Origin: Roseburia sp.
Lineage (GTDB): Bacteria > Bacillota > Clostridia > Lachnospirales > Lachnospiraceae
Reading direction: 5' to 3'
NCBI GenBank assembly: GCA_022771695.1
Contig: JALEKJ010000057.1
Span: 124,001-188,000 of the forward strand
DNA length: 64,000 nt
Shown here: positions 53,874 to 62,402 of the stretch, piece by piece
How the letters are laid out: each line of letters starts with the position of its first letter
Numbering within the stretch: the stretch's first letter is position 1
Program-made: the position numbers and the translations under genes
The notes under the pieces: model-generated
What the model saw: the letters and a program-made list of their open reading frames with translations, nothing else
Told to the model about the DNA's origin: nothing
The model's database searches: none

Positions 53874-55082
53874 ATGAAGATTTGGGAAGATGAAAAGCAG
53901 TGTTATATCCGGGCTGCGATAGAAAAAAATACGCCGGAAGAAAAAGAAGCGTTAAAGAAGCGCTTGGATGCAATCGACTGGTCGTTGTTAGAGCACATTG
54001 AGCGTAAAGAAACCATCAATGAGCGTGGCGTGTTTGCACCGCTTGAGGCAGTTGAGATTGACGAGATTCGAGCTCGCGAGGCAGAGTTCCGCGAGATTGG
54101 AATTCAGACAATTAAGGATGGAAAAGTAGGAGCGGTGCTCTTGGCAGGCGGACAGGGAACGCGTCTTGGCTTGGACAAGCCGAAGGGAACATTAAATATT
54201 GGTATTAACCGGGAACTGTATTTGTTTGAGCAACTGATGCACAATCTTATGGATGTGACGAATGAGGCGGACGCATATGTACCGCTGTATATCATGACAA
54301 GCAATATCAATTATAATGATACAAAAAGCTTTTTTGAGGAGCATGCCTATTTTGGTTATCCAAAGGATTTTGTGATATTCTTTGTTCAGGAAATGGTACC
54401 TGCCTGTGACCATGAGGGAAGAGTTTATATGGAATCCTTGACGGAAGTTGCGATGTCTCCAAATGGTAACGGCGGATGGTTTGGCTCTATGGTGAAAGCG
54501 GGATTGCTGGATGATATTCATGCAAGAGGCGTGGAATGGCTCAATGTATTTGCGGTGGATAATTGCCTGCAGCGTATTGCAGACCCGTTGTTTATCGGGG
54601 CGACTATTGCGTATGGGCGTGAGAGCGGTGCGAAGGTTGTCCGCAAGGCAGCGCCGGATGAGAAGGTGGGTGTGCTCTGTACCGAGGATGGAAAACCGTC
54701 TATTGCAGAGTATTATGAGATGACAGAGGAGATGGCAACTGCCAGAAAAGCAAACGGCGACTTGCTGTATGGCTTTGGCGTTATTTTAAATTACCTGTTC
54801 TCCGAGAAGAAACTGGAGGAAATTGCAGATGCGCATATGCCGATTCACGTGGTAGAGAAGAAGGTTCCGTACATGGATATGGATGGAAACTACGTGAAGC
54901 CGGAGACAATAAACGGATATAAATTCGAGACACTTGTGCTTGATATGGTGCACATGATGAATGACTGTCTCCCTTATGAGGTAGACCGAGAGAGAGAGTT
55001 TGCACCGATTAAGAACCTGCATGGAGTAGATTCTTTGGACTCTGCGAGAGAGCTTATGAAAGGCTGCGGTATCGAATTGTAA
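53874..55082 (+). CDS. UDP-sugar pyrophosphorylase (UDPGP / eukaryotic-type UAP1 family)
   Basis: 402 residues. Nucleotide-binding GAVLLAGGQGTRLGLDKPKG, MTSNINYNDTKSFFEEHAYF, PNGNGGWFGSMVKAGLLDDI, NVFAVDNCLQRIADPLFIG and KKVPYMDMDG are hallmarks of the family that makes UDP-GlcNAc, UDP-GalNAc or UDP-glucose from UTP and the sugar 1-phosphate. This fold is unlike bacterial GlmU and GalU. Which sugar is used cannot be read. A terminator follows. Confidence 0.9.
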   Translation: MKIWEDEKQCYIRAAIEKNTPEEKEALKKRLDAIDWSLLEHIERKETINERGVFAPLEAVEIDEIRAREAEFREIGIQTIKDGKVGAVLLAGGQGTRLGLDKPKGTLNIGINRELYLFEQLMHNLMDVTNEADAYVPLYIMTSNINYNDTKSFFEEHAYFGYPKDFVIFFVQEMVPACDHEGRVYMESLTEVAMSPNGNGGWFGSMVKAGLLDDIHARGVEWLNVFAVDNCLQRIADPLFIGATIAYGRESGAKVVRKAAPDEKVGVLCTEDGKPSIAEYYEMTEEMATARKANGDLLYGFGVILNYLFSEKKLEEIADAHMPIHVVEKKVPYMDMDGNYVKPETINGYKFETLVLDMVHMMNDCLPYEVDREREFAPIKNLHGVDSLDSARELMKGCGIEL

Positions 55083-55099
55083 TATGGAATGATAAACAG

Positions 55100-55145
55100 A
55101 CGTGTGGTATGGGAAATCCGTGCCACACGTTTTTTAAAAATTAAT
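55100..55145 (+). terminator. Terminator after the pyrophosphorylase gene
   Basis: ACGTGTGG pairs with CCACACGT, followed by six T. Confidence 0.8.
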
Positions 55146-55254
55146 AAATATTTTATCTGCATTTTACCGGTGATTCACGATTATCTGATATAATACCAAT
55201 AAATAAAGGGGAGATATTTCCAAACAAGTATAGAAATGAGGTTTTTACATATTT

Positions 55255-56022
55255 ATGGAACAAGAGATGGATACCGAAGTAGAAATTGAAGAAGTATACC
55301 AGGACGGAGTATATGACGAGGAGGTATACAGCGAAGAGAGCGTTATCGCAGTGCACGAGTTGGTCCCGATGCGCCGCGCGGGGGACGACGACATGGAGCA
55401 TATCGCAGATATGACAGACCAGTTTTCACGAACGATTGACCCGATTCTGCGGATGTACAATGCGGCGATGAGTGCGACGACAGCGCGCTTGGAGATTATT
55501 GAAGATGAGTTCAAATACCGTAAGCTTCGCTGCCCGATTCACCATATTGATACCCGCTTGAAGTCGGCGGAGAGCATTCTCGGAAAGTTGGAGAAAAAGG
55601 ATTTAGATCTTACACTTTCGGCGGCGTGCAATAATATTTATGATATTGCAGGGATTCGTGTCGTCTGCTCCTATATTAAGGATGTCTATTTGATTCGTGA
55701 CCGCCTGATGGCGCAGGACGATTTGTTTATCATGGATATCAAGGATTATATTGCGGAGCCGAAGGAGAATGGTTATCGTAGCCTTCATATGATTATTCGT
55801 GTGCCGGTGTATTTTATGAACAAGAAACAGATGGTTCCGGTCGAGCTGCAGATTCGTACGCTTGCAATGGATTTATGGGCAAGTTTAGAGCATGACATCA
55901 AATATAAATCCCTTTATCAGGGCGTGGTTACAGACTTTTCTGATGAATTGAAAGAGTGCAGTCGCCTTATTTACGAAGCGGAAGAGAAGATGGAAATTAT
56001 GAACCGTATGATTGAACCGTAA
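55255..56022 (+). CDS. Small alarmone synthetase (RelQ/RelP type (p)ppGpp synthetase)
   Basis: 255 residues. RelA_SpoT synthetase motifs: YRKLRCPIHHIDTRLKSAES, DIAGIRVVCSYIKDVYLIRD, YIAEPKENGYRSLHMIIRVP and PVELQIRTLAMDLWASLEHD. There is no HD hydrolase, TGS or ACT domain, so it is a single-domain synthetase. The first ~45 residues are an unusual acidic extension (EQEMDTEVEIEEVYQDGVYD) not typical of RelQ. The binding site (GAGG) is ~14 bases away, and no later start fits better. Confidence 0.92.
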   Translation: MEQEMDTEVEIEEVYQDGVYDEEVYSEESVIAVHELVPMRRAGDDDMEHIADMTDQFSRTIDPILRMYNAAMSATTARLEIIEDEFKYRKLRCPIHHIDTRLKSAESILGKLEKKDLDLTLSAACNNIYDIAGIRVVCSYIKDVYLIRDRLMAQDDLFIMDIKDYIAEPKENGYRSLHMIIRVPVYFMNKKQMVPVELQIRTLAMDLWASLEHDIKYKSLYQGVVTDFSDELKECSRLIYEAEEKMEIMNRMIEP

Positions 56023-56094
56023 GGAATGAGTCTCTTGTATTGGTAAGCGTTTCAAGACAAAATGAGTCATCACTGATTCGGAAAGGCTGGGGAT

Positions 56095-56874
56095 ATGCAG
56101 AAAAAGCATATAGAAAAAGAATGGCAGAAGCTGATACGCGAAGAGCAGACATTTTTGAGAAAGAATATGCCGGCAAGGAGTATTGGCTGGCAGGAGAAGA
56201 TTGCAAAGTTTGTGCCAAAGAAGCTGGAGGGTGCATTGAATTCTGCCTTTTGCAAAGCATTCGAGCTTATTTTTGATAAGGGAACGGGCATTATCGAGAA
56301 GACTTATCAGAAAGAGAAAAAAGAGCAGAACTATAAAATCAATTCATATATCGCGGATGTGCGTAATACGCGGAGATCCATGCGGGCATTTGGCAGAGAG
56401 GCTGCCGCCAGCAAGAATTTAAACATGGCAGTGTCTACGGTGGAAGGTGTCGGAATGGGGCTTTTGGGAATGGGACTTCCGGATATTCCCCTATTCCTAG
56501 GTGTGCTGCTGAAGAGCATTTATGAGATAGCATTGAGCTACGGTTTTTCTTACGATACAAAAAAAGAGCAGATATTTATCTTAAAAGTGATTGAGACGGC
56601 GCTTTCTCATGACAAAGAACTGGCAGAGAAAAATATGGAACTGAATTTGTGGGTGCAGAGGGAGGAACCTGATATCGAGGCAGAATGGAGCGGACAGATT
56701 AGACGCACCTCGGATGCGCTGTCTAAGGAGCTTTTATATCTGAAATTTGTGCAGGGGATTCCGGTGGTCGGCGTCATCGGCGGATTTTCAGATATGGTAT
56801 ATCAAAAGAAAATCAGCGATTATGCAGCGCTGAAATATAAGAGACGTTTTCTTGAAACAAGAAGGGGGAGCTGA
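56095..56874 (+). CDS. EcsC-family protein
   Basis: 259 residues; AAAGGCTGGGG lies upstream. GWQEKIAKFVPKKLEGALNS, YQKEKKEQNYKINSYIADVR and the hydrophobic centre GVGMGLLGMGLPDIPLFLGV match EcsC proteins. The function is unclear, although B. subtilis EcsC belongs to a transport/secretion operon. One amphipathic/membrane stretch may tether it. A small convergent gene begins at its stop codon. Confidence 0.87.
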   Translation: MQKKHIEKEWQKLIREEQTFLRKNMPARSIGWQEKIAKFVPKKLEGALNSAFCKAFELIFDKGTGIIEKTYQKEKKEQNYKINSYIADVRNTRRSMRAFGREAAASKNLNMAVSTVEGVGMGLLGMGLPDIPLFLGVLLKSIYEIALSYGFSYDTKKEQIFILKVIETALSHDKELAEKNMELNLWVQREEPDIEAEWSGQIRRTSDALSKELLYLKFVQGIPVVGVIGGFSDMVYQKKISDYAALKYKRRFLETRRGS

Positions 56875-57030
56875 TTATTCAGCTTCCCCTTCTTTTACAA
56901 TGTCCTCTAATACACGGATGAGATCATGGATGTTTCGAAGCTGCACGTTGCGCTCCAAGATACAGTTTTTTAAATCTACGGACAATGTTTCAAATTTATC
57001 TCGGATTTCCGGAGATACATAGGATGCCAT
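56875..57030 (-). CDS. Small conserved-looking 51-residue protein
   Basis: ATG at 57030 on the minus strand has AAGGAGGG 6 bases upstream. The product begins MASYVSPEIRDKFETLSVDL, continues with LERNVQLRNIHDLIRVLEDI and ends KEGEAE. It is helical, acidic at the end and has no membrane segment. Coding is supported by the excellent binding site and its clean fit directly against the convergent EcsC stop. I recall similar short proteins in Lachnospiraceae but cannot name a family. Confidence 0.6.
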   Translation of the reverse strand: MASYVSPEIRDKFETLSVDLKNCILERNVQLRNIHDLIRVLEDIVKEGEAE

Positions 57031-57128
57031 AGGAGTCCCTCCTTTTTAGAATATAAAAAAAGAATGTGCAAATATATAAAAATTATGCAATCATAAAAAA
57101 TTGTGGATGAAGTATCACAAAAGGTGAT

Positions 57129-57914
57129 ATGATAAGCAGAGAAAACGCTTGGAGAAGAGCGATGGAGAGACAACTGGCAAAGAGCAAAAAACGACATAAA
57201 AAATGGAAAGTTGTGTTTGTGATGCTTGTATTTCTGCTGATGCTTTTCCGGGAACCGGAGACAGTCATGCAGCAGGAAAATACACGAATCTACCAAGTAT
57301 ACTGTATGGGAGACAGCATTACCTATGGAAGCGGATTATCAGAGGAGGAACGGGATACTTGTTGCTATCCTGCCGTATTGGAGCAGCTTTTGGGTGCACA
57401 TTATGAGGTGATAAATTACGGTGTCAGCGGAAGAACACTCCTTAATATTCCGGAAAAAAGCTATCGAGGCACAGGGTATGTGGATATTGTGAAGATGCAG
57501 CAGCCGGATATCATAATCGTGATGCTTGGTTCGAACGATTCACGGGCGGAACGCTGGGATGCACTGGCGTACAAAGAGGAGTACATTTCGCTGGTGGAAG
57601 AACTGCAGGCAATCGAAAGCCATCCGAAGATTTATATTATGACGCCGCCGGAGGCGTTCCCGTGGGAGGATGGTGAGATTATTTATGGAATCAGTAATGA
57701 TATTATTCATGATGAAGTTGGACGAATTGTACGAGAGGTTGCAACGGAAACGGGTGTAAATGTGATTGACCTGTATGCAGTAACGGAGGACCATCCGGAG
57801 TATTTTGCGGATGGATTACATCCCAATAAAGAAGGCTATTCTGTCGTGGCACAGGCAATATATGAACAGATTGCAAAAGATAATTTTGAGAACATGACTT
57901 GGAATTATCAATGA
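57129..57914 (+). CDS. Membrane-anchored SGNH/GDSL hydrolase
   Basis: 261 residues; AAAGGTGAT precedes the ATG. The basic N-terminus and one helix (WKVVFVMLVFLLMLF) anchor it outside. SGNH blocks: I CMGDSITYGSG, II YGVSGRT, III MLGSNDSR, V FADGLHPNKEGY with catalytic Asp/His. It is a likely esterase/acetylesterase acting on wall or polysaccharide; the substrate is unknown. Confidence 0.9.
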   Translation: MISRENAWRRAMERQLAKSKKRHKKWKVVFVMLVFLLMLFREPETVMQQENTRIYQVYCMGDSITYGSGLSEEERDTCCYPAVLEQLLGAHYEVINYGVSGRTLLNIPEKSYRGTGYVDIVKMQQPDIIIVMLGSNDSRAERWDALAYKEEYISLVEELQAIESHPKIYIMTPPEAFPWEDGEIIYGISNDIIHDEVGRIVREVATETGVNVIDLYAVTEDHPEYFADGLHPNKEGYSVVAQAIYEQIAKDNFENMTWNYQ

Positions 57915-57953
57915 ATTGTAGTAAAATAAAAAATGCATTGGTACAAAGTGCAG

Positions 57954-58027
57954 CGGAGTATGGCGTAGTTTGGTAGCGCGCACGGCTGGGGGCCGTGAGG
58001 TCGCAGGTTCAAATCCTGTTACTCCGA
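57954..58027 (+). tRNA. tRNA-Pro (anticodon GGG)
   Basis: Acceptor CGGAGTA / TACTCCG, D arm with TAGTTTGGTAGC, anticodon stem CACGG / CCGTG with loop CTGGGGG (anticodon GGG), T arm GGTTCAAATCC, discriminator A. CCA is not encoded. Confidence 0.95.
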
Positions 58028-58035
58028 TGAAAAGT

Positions 58036-58079
58036 GAACCCCCGGCAAAACCAGGAAATTCTGATTTTGCCGGGGGTTC
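58036..58079. terminator. Hairpin between two convergent tRNA genes
   Basis: GAACCCCCGGCAAAA pairs perfectly over 15 bp with TTTTGCCGGGGGTTC. It could end transcription from both sides, although the T tracts outside the stem are short. Confidence 0.65.
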
Positions 58080-58086
58080 TTGTGAG

Positions 58087-58172
58087 CGGAGACGGCGGGA
58101 TTCGAACCCGCGGGCCCCGGAGGGCTAACGCATTTCGAGTGCGCCCCGTTATGACCGCTTCGATACGTCTCC
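58087..58172 (-). tRNA. tRNA-Ser (anticodon CGA)
   Basis: On the minus strand: acceptor GGAGACG / CGTCTCC, anticodon loop CTCGAAA (anticodon CGA), long variable arm of type II, T arm GGTTCGAATCC. Discriminator G at 58087; CCA not encoded. Confidence 0.95.
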
Positions 58173-58193
58173 ATTATGTCAAAATACCAAAAT

Positions 58194-58221
58194 AGTATAG
58201 CATATTTTTATTAATTTGCAA
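58194..58221 (-). promoter_or_regulatory. tRNA-Ser promoter
   Basis: On the minus strand TTGCAA (58216-58221), a 16-base spacer and TATACT (58194-58199), about 22 bases before the tRNA. Confidence 0.6.
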
Positions 58222-58381
58222 GATATCTCACCTATAAAACATATTGTGATTCAAAGAAAAACATACTATACTTTAAATAGAGCGGTTGCATACCAAGTGA
58301 ATTTGGTAACATCAGTTGAAAAACAGCCGGGGAAATAGTAATATTTTGATAATAGGACTGTGAACGAAGGAGGCTATGCAG

Positions 58382-59455
58382 ATGAAGAGAATCGGATTGT
58401 TGACGAGTGGCGGAGACTGCCAGGCATTAAATGCGGCAATGCGCGGTGTTGTAAAAGGACTGAGTGAGAATATGGACGAGCTTGAAGTCTATGGATTTCT
58501 GAACGGTTATAAAGGACTTATTTACGGTGATTATCGATTGCTTACTTCCACGGATTTTTCGGGAATCCTGACGAAAGGTGGCACCATTCTGGGTTCATCA
58601 AGACAACCGTTTAAACAGATGCGCGTACCGGATGCGAATGGTCTCGATAAGGTAGAGGCAATGAAGCAGACTTACTATAAATTAAAACTGGATTGCCTGG
58701 TTATCCTTGGCGGTAACGGCACGCAGAAAACGGCAAACCTCCTTCGAGAAGAAGGCTTGAATATCATTCATCTTCCGAAGACGATTGACAATGATATCTA
58801 TGGGACAGATGTGACATTTGGCTTTCAGAGTGCTATCAATATTGCCACGGATGCGATTGATTGCATTCACACAACCGCGGCCTCCCATAATCGTGTATTT
58901 ATTGTGGAAGTAATGGGACATAAGGTTGGGTGGCTTACGCTGTATGCAGGAATTGCAGGCGGCGCAGACATAATACTGCTCCCTGAGATTCCATATGATA
59001 TTAAGAAGGTTGTCGAAGCAATCAATAAGCGTACGCATGCGGGGAAGGGATTTACCATCCTTGCGGTAGCGGAAGGCGCGATTTCCAAGGAGGATGCGGC
59101 ACTTTCCAAAAAAGAGTACAAAGAGAAGGTGGCAAAGCGCAAATATCCTTCCGTATCCTACGAGATTGCAGACCGAATTGCAGAAGAAATCGGGACGGAA
59201 GTCCGCGTGACGGTTCCGGGACATACACAGCGAGGAGGAAGTCCATGTCCATATGACAGAGTGCTCTGTACCAGACTTGGTTCGGCGGCAGCGAAGGCAA
59301 TTATGGATGAGGATTACGGAAATATGATTGCCATGGTAAATGGCAAGACAAAGCGCGTACCGTTAGGCGAGGTGGCGGGTAAGCTGAAAACAGTAGACCC
59401 GGACAGCCAGATGATAAAAGAAGCGAAGCGCACAGGAATCAGCTTTGGAGACTAA
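58382..59455 (+). CDS. pfkA: 6-phosphofructokinase (G104/K124 type)
   Basis: 357 residues from ATG 58382 (GGAGG, 8-base spacer; ATG 58376 is too close). GLLTSGGDCQALNAAMRGV binds nucleotide, LGGNGTQKTA replaces the usual GGDGS, PKTIDNDIYGTD carries catalytic Asp but with Lys where classical ATP-PFKs have Gly, and VTVPGHTQRGGSPCPYDRVL is the fructose-6-phosphate/effector region. Gly at position 104 favours ATP; Lys at 124 is the PPi-type residue. This mixed pair is typical of group III PFKs, probably ATP-dependent. A second PFK may exist elsewhere. Confidence 0.9.
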   Translation: MKRIGLLTSGGDCQALNAAMRGVVKGLSENMDELEVYGFLNGYKGLIYGDYRLLTSTDFSGILTKGGTILGSSRQPFKQMRVPDANGLDKVEAMKQTYYKLKLDCLVILGGNGTQKTANLLREEGLNIIHLPKTIDNDIYGTDVTFGFQSAINIATDAIDCIHTTAASHNRVFIVEVMGHKVGWLTLYAGIAGGADIILLPEIPYDIKKVVEAINKRTHAGKGFTILAVAEGAISKEDAALSKKEYKEKVAKRKYPSVSYEIADRIAEEIGTEVRVTVPGHTQRGGSPCPYDRVLCTRLGSAAAKAIMDEDYGNMIAMVNGKTKRVPLGEVAGKLKTVDPDSQMIKEAKRTGISFGD

Positions 59456-59457
59456 AG

Positions 59458-59552
59458 GGCAAAAGAAGTTCTAAAAGGCATTGCGCCATTGGACGCAATG
59501 CCTTTTAGAACTTCTAAGTTTTGCCTTGAAGAATGCAAAAACAGCATTCTTC
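59458..59552 (+). terminator. Long hairpin and second hairpin after pfkA
   Basis: 59458-59525: GGCAAAA-GAAGTTCTAAAAGG and its near-perfect complement form a >25-bp stem. A second hairpin GAAGAATGC / GCATTCTTC lies at 59528-59552, just before dnaX. Confidence 0.7.
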
Positions 59553-59579
59553 CCGGATAATTATTTATGAGGTGAGAGC

Positions 59580-61169
59580 ATGTCATATCAGGCATTATAC
59601 CGGAAGTTCCGACCACAGGAGTTTTCGGACGTAAAGGGCCAGGACCATATTGTTACAACACTTAAAAATCAGATAAAGGCAGATAGAATCGGACATGCTT
59701 ATCTATTTTGCGGAACGAGGGGAACTGGAAAAACCACAATTGCAAAGATTTTTGCAAAAGCAGTCAACTGTGAGCACCCAATAGACGGAAGTCCATGCGG
59801 GGAGTGCCCGGCCTGCAAGGCGATAGCCGCAGGCAATTCCATGAACGTGATAGAAATCGACGCGGCATCTAATAATGGTGTGGATAATATTCGGCAGATT
59901 CGCGAGGAAGTAGAATACCGTCCGACGGAGGGCAAATACAAAGTCTATATTATCGACGAGGTTCATATGCTTTCTATAGGGGCATTTAATGCTCTGTTAA
60001 AGACGTTAGAGGAGCCGCCATCCTATGTTATTTTCATATTGGCGACAACGGAAGCACATAAGATACCGATTACGATTTTATCAAGATGTCAGAGATATGA
60101 TTTCAGGCGCATCTCGATTGATACGATAGCAGCCCGTCTTACCGAGCTGATGGAAGAAGAACATGTGCAGGTGGAGGAAAAGGCAATCCGTTATATCGCA
60201 AAAGCCGGAGATGGCTCCATGCGAGATGCATTAAGCCTCTTGGACCAATGTATTGCCTTTTATCTGGGGCAGGAACTTACCTACGATAAGGTGTTAGAGA
60301 CCTTGGGAGCGGTGGATACGGAAGTGTTCAGCCGGCTGTTGCGTCAGATTCTCGATAAAAATATCACCGGTGCAATCGGTACCATAGAAGAGATGGTAAT
60401 CGAGGGAAGAGAGCTGGGGCAGTTCGTGACTGATTTTACATGGTATCTGAGAAATCTTATGTTGGTACAGAGCTCAGACGATATGGAGGATGTTCTTGAT
60501 ATCTCGACAGAGAATCTCGCGCTTTTGAAAGAAGAGGCAGAGATGGTAGATACGGATATACTGATGCGTTATATTCGAATCTTTTCCGAATTGGGAAGCC
60601 AGATGAAGTATGCAGCACAGAAGCGTATCTTAATAGAAATTGCAGTGATTAAATTATGTAAACCGGAAATGGAAAAAGACTACACTTCCCTGGTAGACCG
60701 CATCGACAGCCTGGAAAAAAAGGTGGAAAAAGGCGTCGTGATGGCGCCGGGGAATGCCAGGCAGGGCATAAGCGACAGCAATACGGTGGGAGCCTTTGCA
60801 GGAGCCTCATCGACGCCGAAGGTCGAGCTGCCCAAAGCGATACCGGAGGATATCAAGCAGGTAATCGGAAGCTGGAATGGTATCATTTCACAGCTAACCG
60901 GTATTACAAAGACCTATTTAAAAAAGGCGATTCGTTCCTTAGGACCGAATGGAACGCTGCTTCTGGTGTTTGATGATCCAAACGCATATGCGTATCTGGA
61001 GGAGAACCGTTCGGATTGTCAGGACTTGCTAAAAGAAGCTGTGGCAGAGCGGATTGGAAAGGAAATTGACATCCAGATTAAGCTCAATGACAGCGGACAG
61101 CCGGGGGACGAAATCTATCCGGATTTAGGACAACTAATTCAGTTTGACATTGAGGAAGAGGAGTTTTAA
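59580..61169 (+). CDS. dnaX: DNA polymerase III gamma/tau subunit
   Basis: 529 residues; GAGGTGAG 4 bases before the ATG. YRKFRPQEFSDVKGQDHIVT, Walker A CGTRGTGKTTIAK, zinc cysteines in CEHPIDGSPCGECPAC, Walker B IIDEVHML, SRC motif, then a variable tau-like tail. It is the clamp-loader ATPase of the replisome. ybaB follows after 104 bases, as in most bacteria. Confidence 0.97.
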   Translation: MSYQALYRKFRPQEFSDVKGQDHIVTTLKNQIKADRIGHAYLFCGTRGTGKTTIAKIFAKAVNCEHPIDGSPCGECPACKAIAAGNSMNVIEIDAASNNGVDNIRQIREEVEYRPTEGKYKVYIIDEVHMLSIGAFNALLKTLEEPPSYVIFILATTEAHKIPITILSRCQRYDFRRISIDTIAARLTELMEEEHVQVEEKAIRYIAKAGDGSMRDALSLLDQCIAFYLGQELTYDKVLETLGAVDTEVFSRLLRQILDKNITGAIGTIEEMVIEGRELGQFVTDFTWYLRNLMLVQSSDDMEDVLDISTENLALLKEEAEMVDTDILMRYIRIFSELGSQMKYAAQKRILIEIAVIKLCKPEMEKDYTSLVDRIDSLEKKVEKGVVMAPGNARQGISDSNTVGAFAGASSTPKVELPKAIPEDIKQVIGSWNGIISQLTGITKTYLKKAIRSLGPNGTLLLVFDDPNAYAYLEENRSDCQDLLKEAVAERIGKEIDIQIKLNDSGQPGDEIYPDLGQLIQFDIEEEEF

Positions 61170-61273
61170 AGAAGAATAGCATGCGAATGACGCCTAAAGA
61201 AAACTGGACGAAAAGTTAAATTTATATTATGATGAGAAGCACAGATGTGTGAGATATCAGAGGAGGAAGATAT

Positions 61274-61624
61274 ATGGCAAAAAGAGGTGGATTTCCGGGT
61301 GGAATGCCTGGAAACATGAATAATTTGATGAAACAGGCGCAGAAAATGCAGCGTCAGATGGAAGAGGCACAGAAGGAACTCGAGGAGAAAGAGGTAACAG
61401 CAACTGCCGGCGGTGGTGCGGTGGAGGTTACGGTATCCGGTAAGCATGAAGTGACGAAAGTAAAGCTTTCGCCGGAAGTGGTAGACCCGGATGATGTGGA
61501 GATGTTAGAGGATTTGATTATGGCGGCGACCAACGAGGCGTTCCGCCAGTTAGATGAGTTCTCGGCAAACTCTATGTCGAAGATTACCGGAGGAATGGGA
61601 GGATTGGGAGGCCTTCCGTTCTAG
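61274..61624 (+). CDS. ybaB: YbaB/EbfC nucleoid-associated protein
   Basis: 116 residues; GGAGGAAG upstream. [40 protein letters not shown] and [20 protein letters not shown] are typical; it binds DNA as a dimer. recR, which normally follows dnaX-ybaB in Clostridia, is not present; a response regulator starts 25 bases later. Confidence 0.95.
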   Translation: MAKRGGFPGGMPGNMNNLMKQAQKMQRQMEEAQKELEEKEVTATAGGGAVEVTVSGKHEVTKVKLSPEVVDPDDVEMLEDLIMAATNEAFRQLDEFSANSMSKITGGMGGLGGLPF

Positions 61625-61648
61625 GAATAGAGATAAAGGAGGGCTATC

Positions 61649-62392
61649 GTGGCAAAGGTCCTGATTATTGATGACGAACTGGAGACATTAGAGATACATA
61701 AAGCCTATCTTAAGGCAGAGCACACGGTTTACACGTTTCAATCCGGTGCCGAAGCATTGGATCAGATTATGAAAATTAAACCGGATATTATATTGCTGGA
61801 TATTGAGATGCCGTTTATGAATGGATTTCAGGTGCTAGAGTGGCTGCGTGAGCGAAAAGAGTGTGCGCAGATTCCGGTGGTTGGTGTAACCGGACAGCGA
61901 GATCGGGCAACTGCACTTAGCTTTATCGGTAAAGGCGGTGTCGGCTATCTGATGAAGCCGGTGGAGAAGAATCTGATGTTAGAACGTGTCCGTGAGATTT
62001 TGCGCACAGAGGCGGAAAAAAAGAACAAGAAAAAAGTTCTGATTGTCGATGACGAATTGGAAAGCCTGCTTTTGTATAAAAACATATTGCAGGAGAAATA
62101 TAATGTTACTGCGCTAAATTCCGGTAAGATGGCGGTGGAGTATTTGCAGAAATTTGTGCCGGATTTGATTATTTTGGACTATCAGATGCCGCTTTACAAT
62201 GGGCGGGCGGTATATCAGATGATTCGGAAGATGGAGCGCCAGGAAAATGTGCCGATTATTTTTCTGACGGGTACGGCGGAAAAAGAGGTTCTGGTAGAAT
62301 GCGCTGCCTTGATGCCGCAGGGAGTGGTGTTAAAGTCTGCGGGCAAGGATGCTTTACTTGAAAAAGTAAGTTCTGTTTTGGAAAAAAAATAG
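61649..62392 (+). CDS. Double-receiver response regulator without output domain
   Basis: 247 residues; AAGGAGGG upstream. Two REC domains: first with IDDE, Asp in ILLDIEMPFMNG and K in LMKPVEKN; second after the linker KKNKKKVLIVDDELES with Asp in IILDYQMPLYNG. The second lacks the KP motif (VVLKSAGKDA instead), so its switching may differ. No DNA-binding or enzymatic domain. It probably acts as a phosphate relay or sink with the hybrid kinase that starts 10 bases after its stop. Confidence 0.9.
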   Translation: MAKVLIIDDELETLEIHKAYLKAEHTVYTFQSGAEALDQIMKIKPDIILLDIEMPFMNGFQVLEWLRERKECAQIPVVGVTGQRDRATALSFIGKGGVGYLMKPVEKNLMLERVREILRTEAEKKNKKKVLIVDDELESLLLYKNILQEKYNVTALNSGKMAVEYLQKFVPDLIILDYQMPLYNGRAVYQMIRKMERQENVPIIFLTGTAEKEVLVECAALMPQGVVLKSAGKDALLEKVSSVLEKK

Positions 62393-62402
62393 AGGTATAA
62401 CT

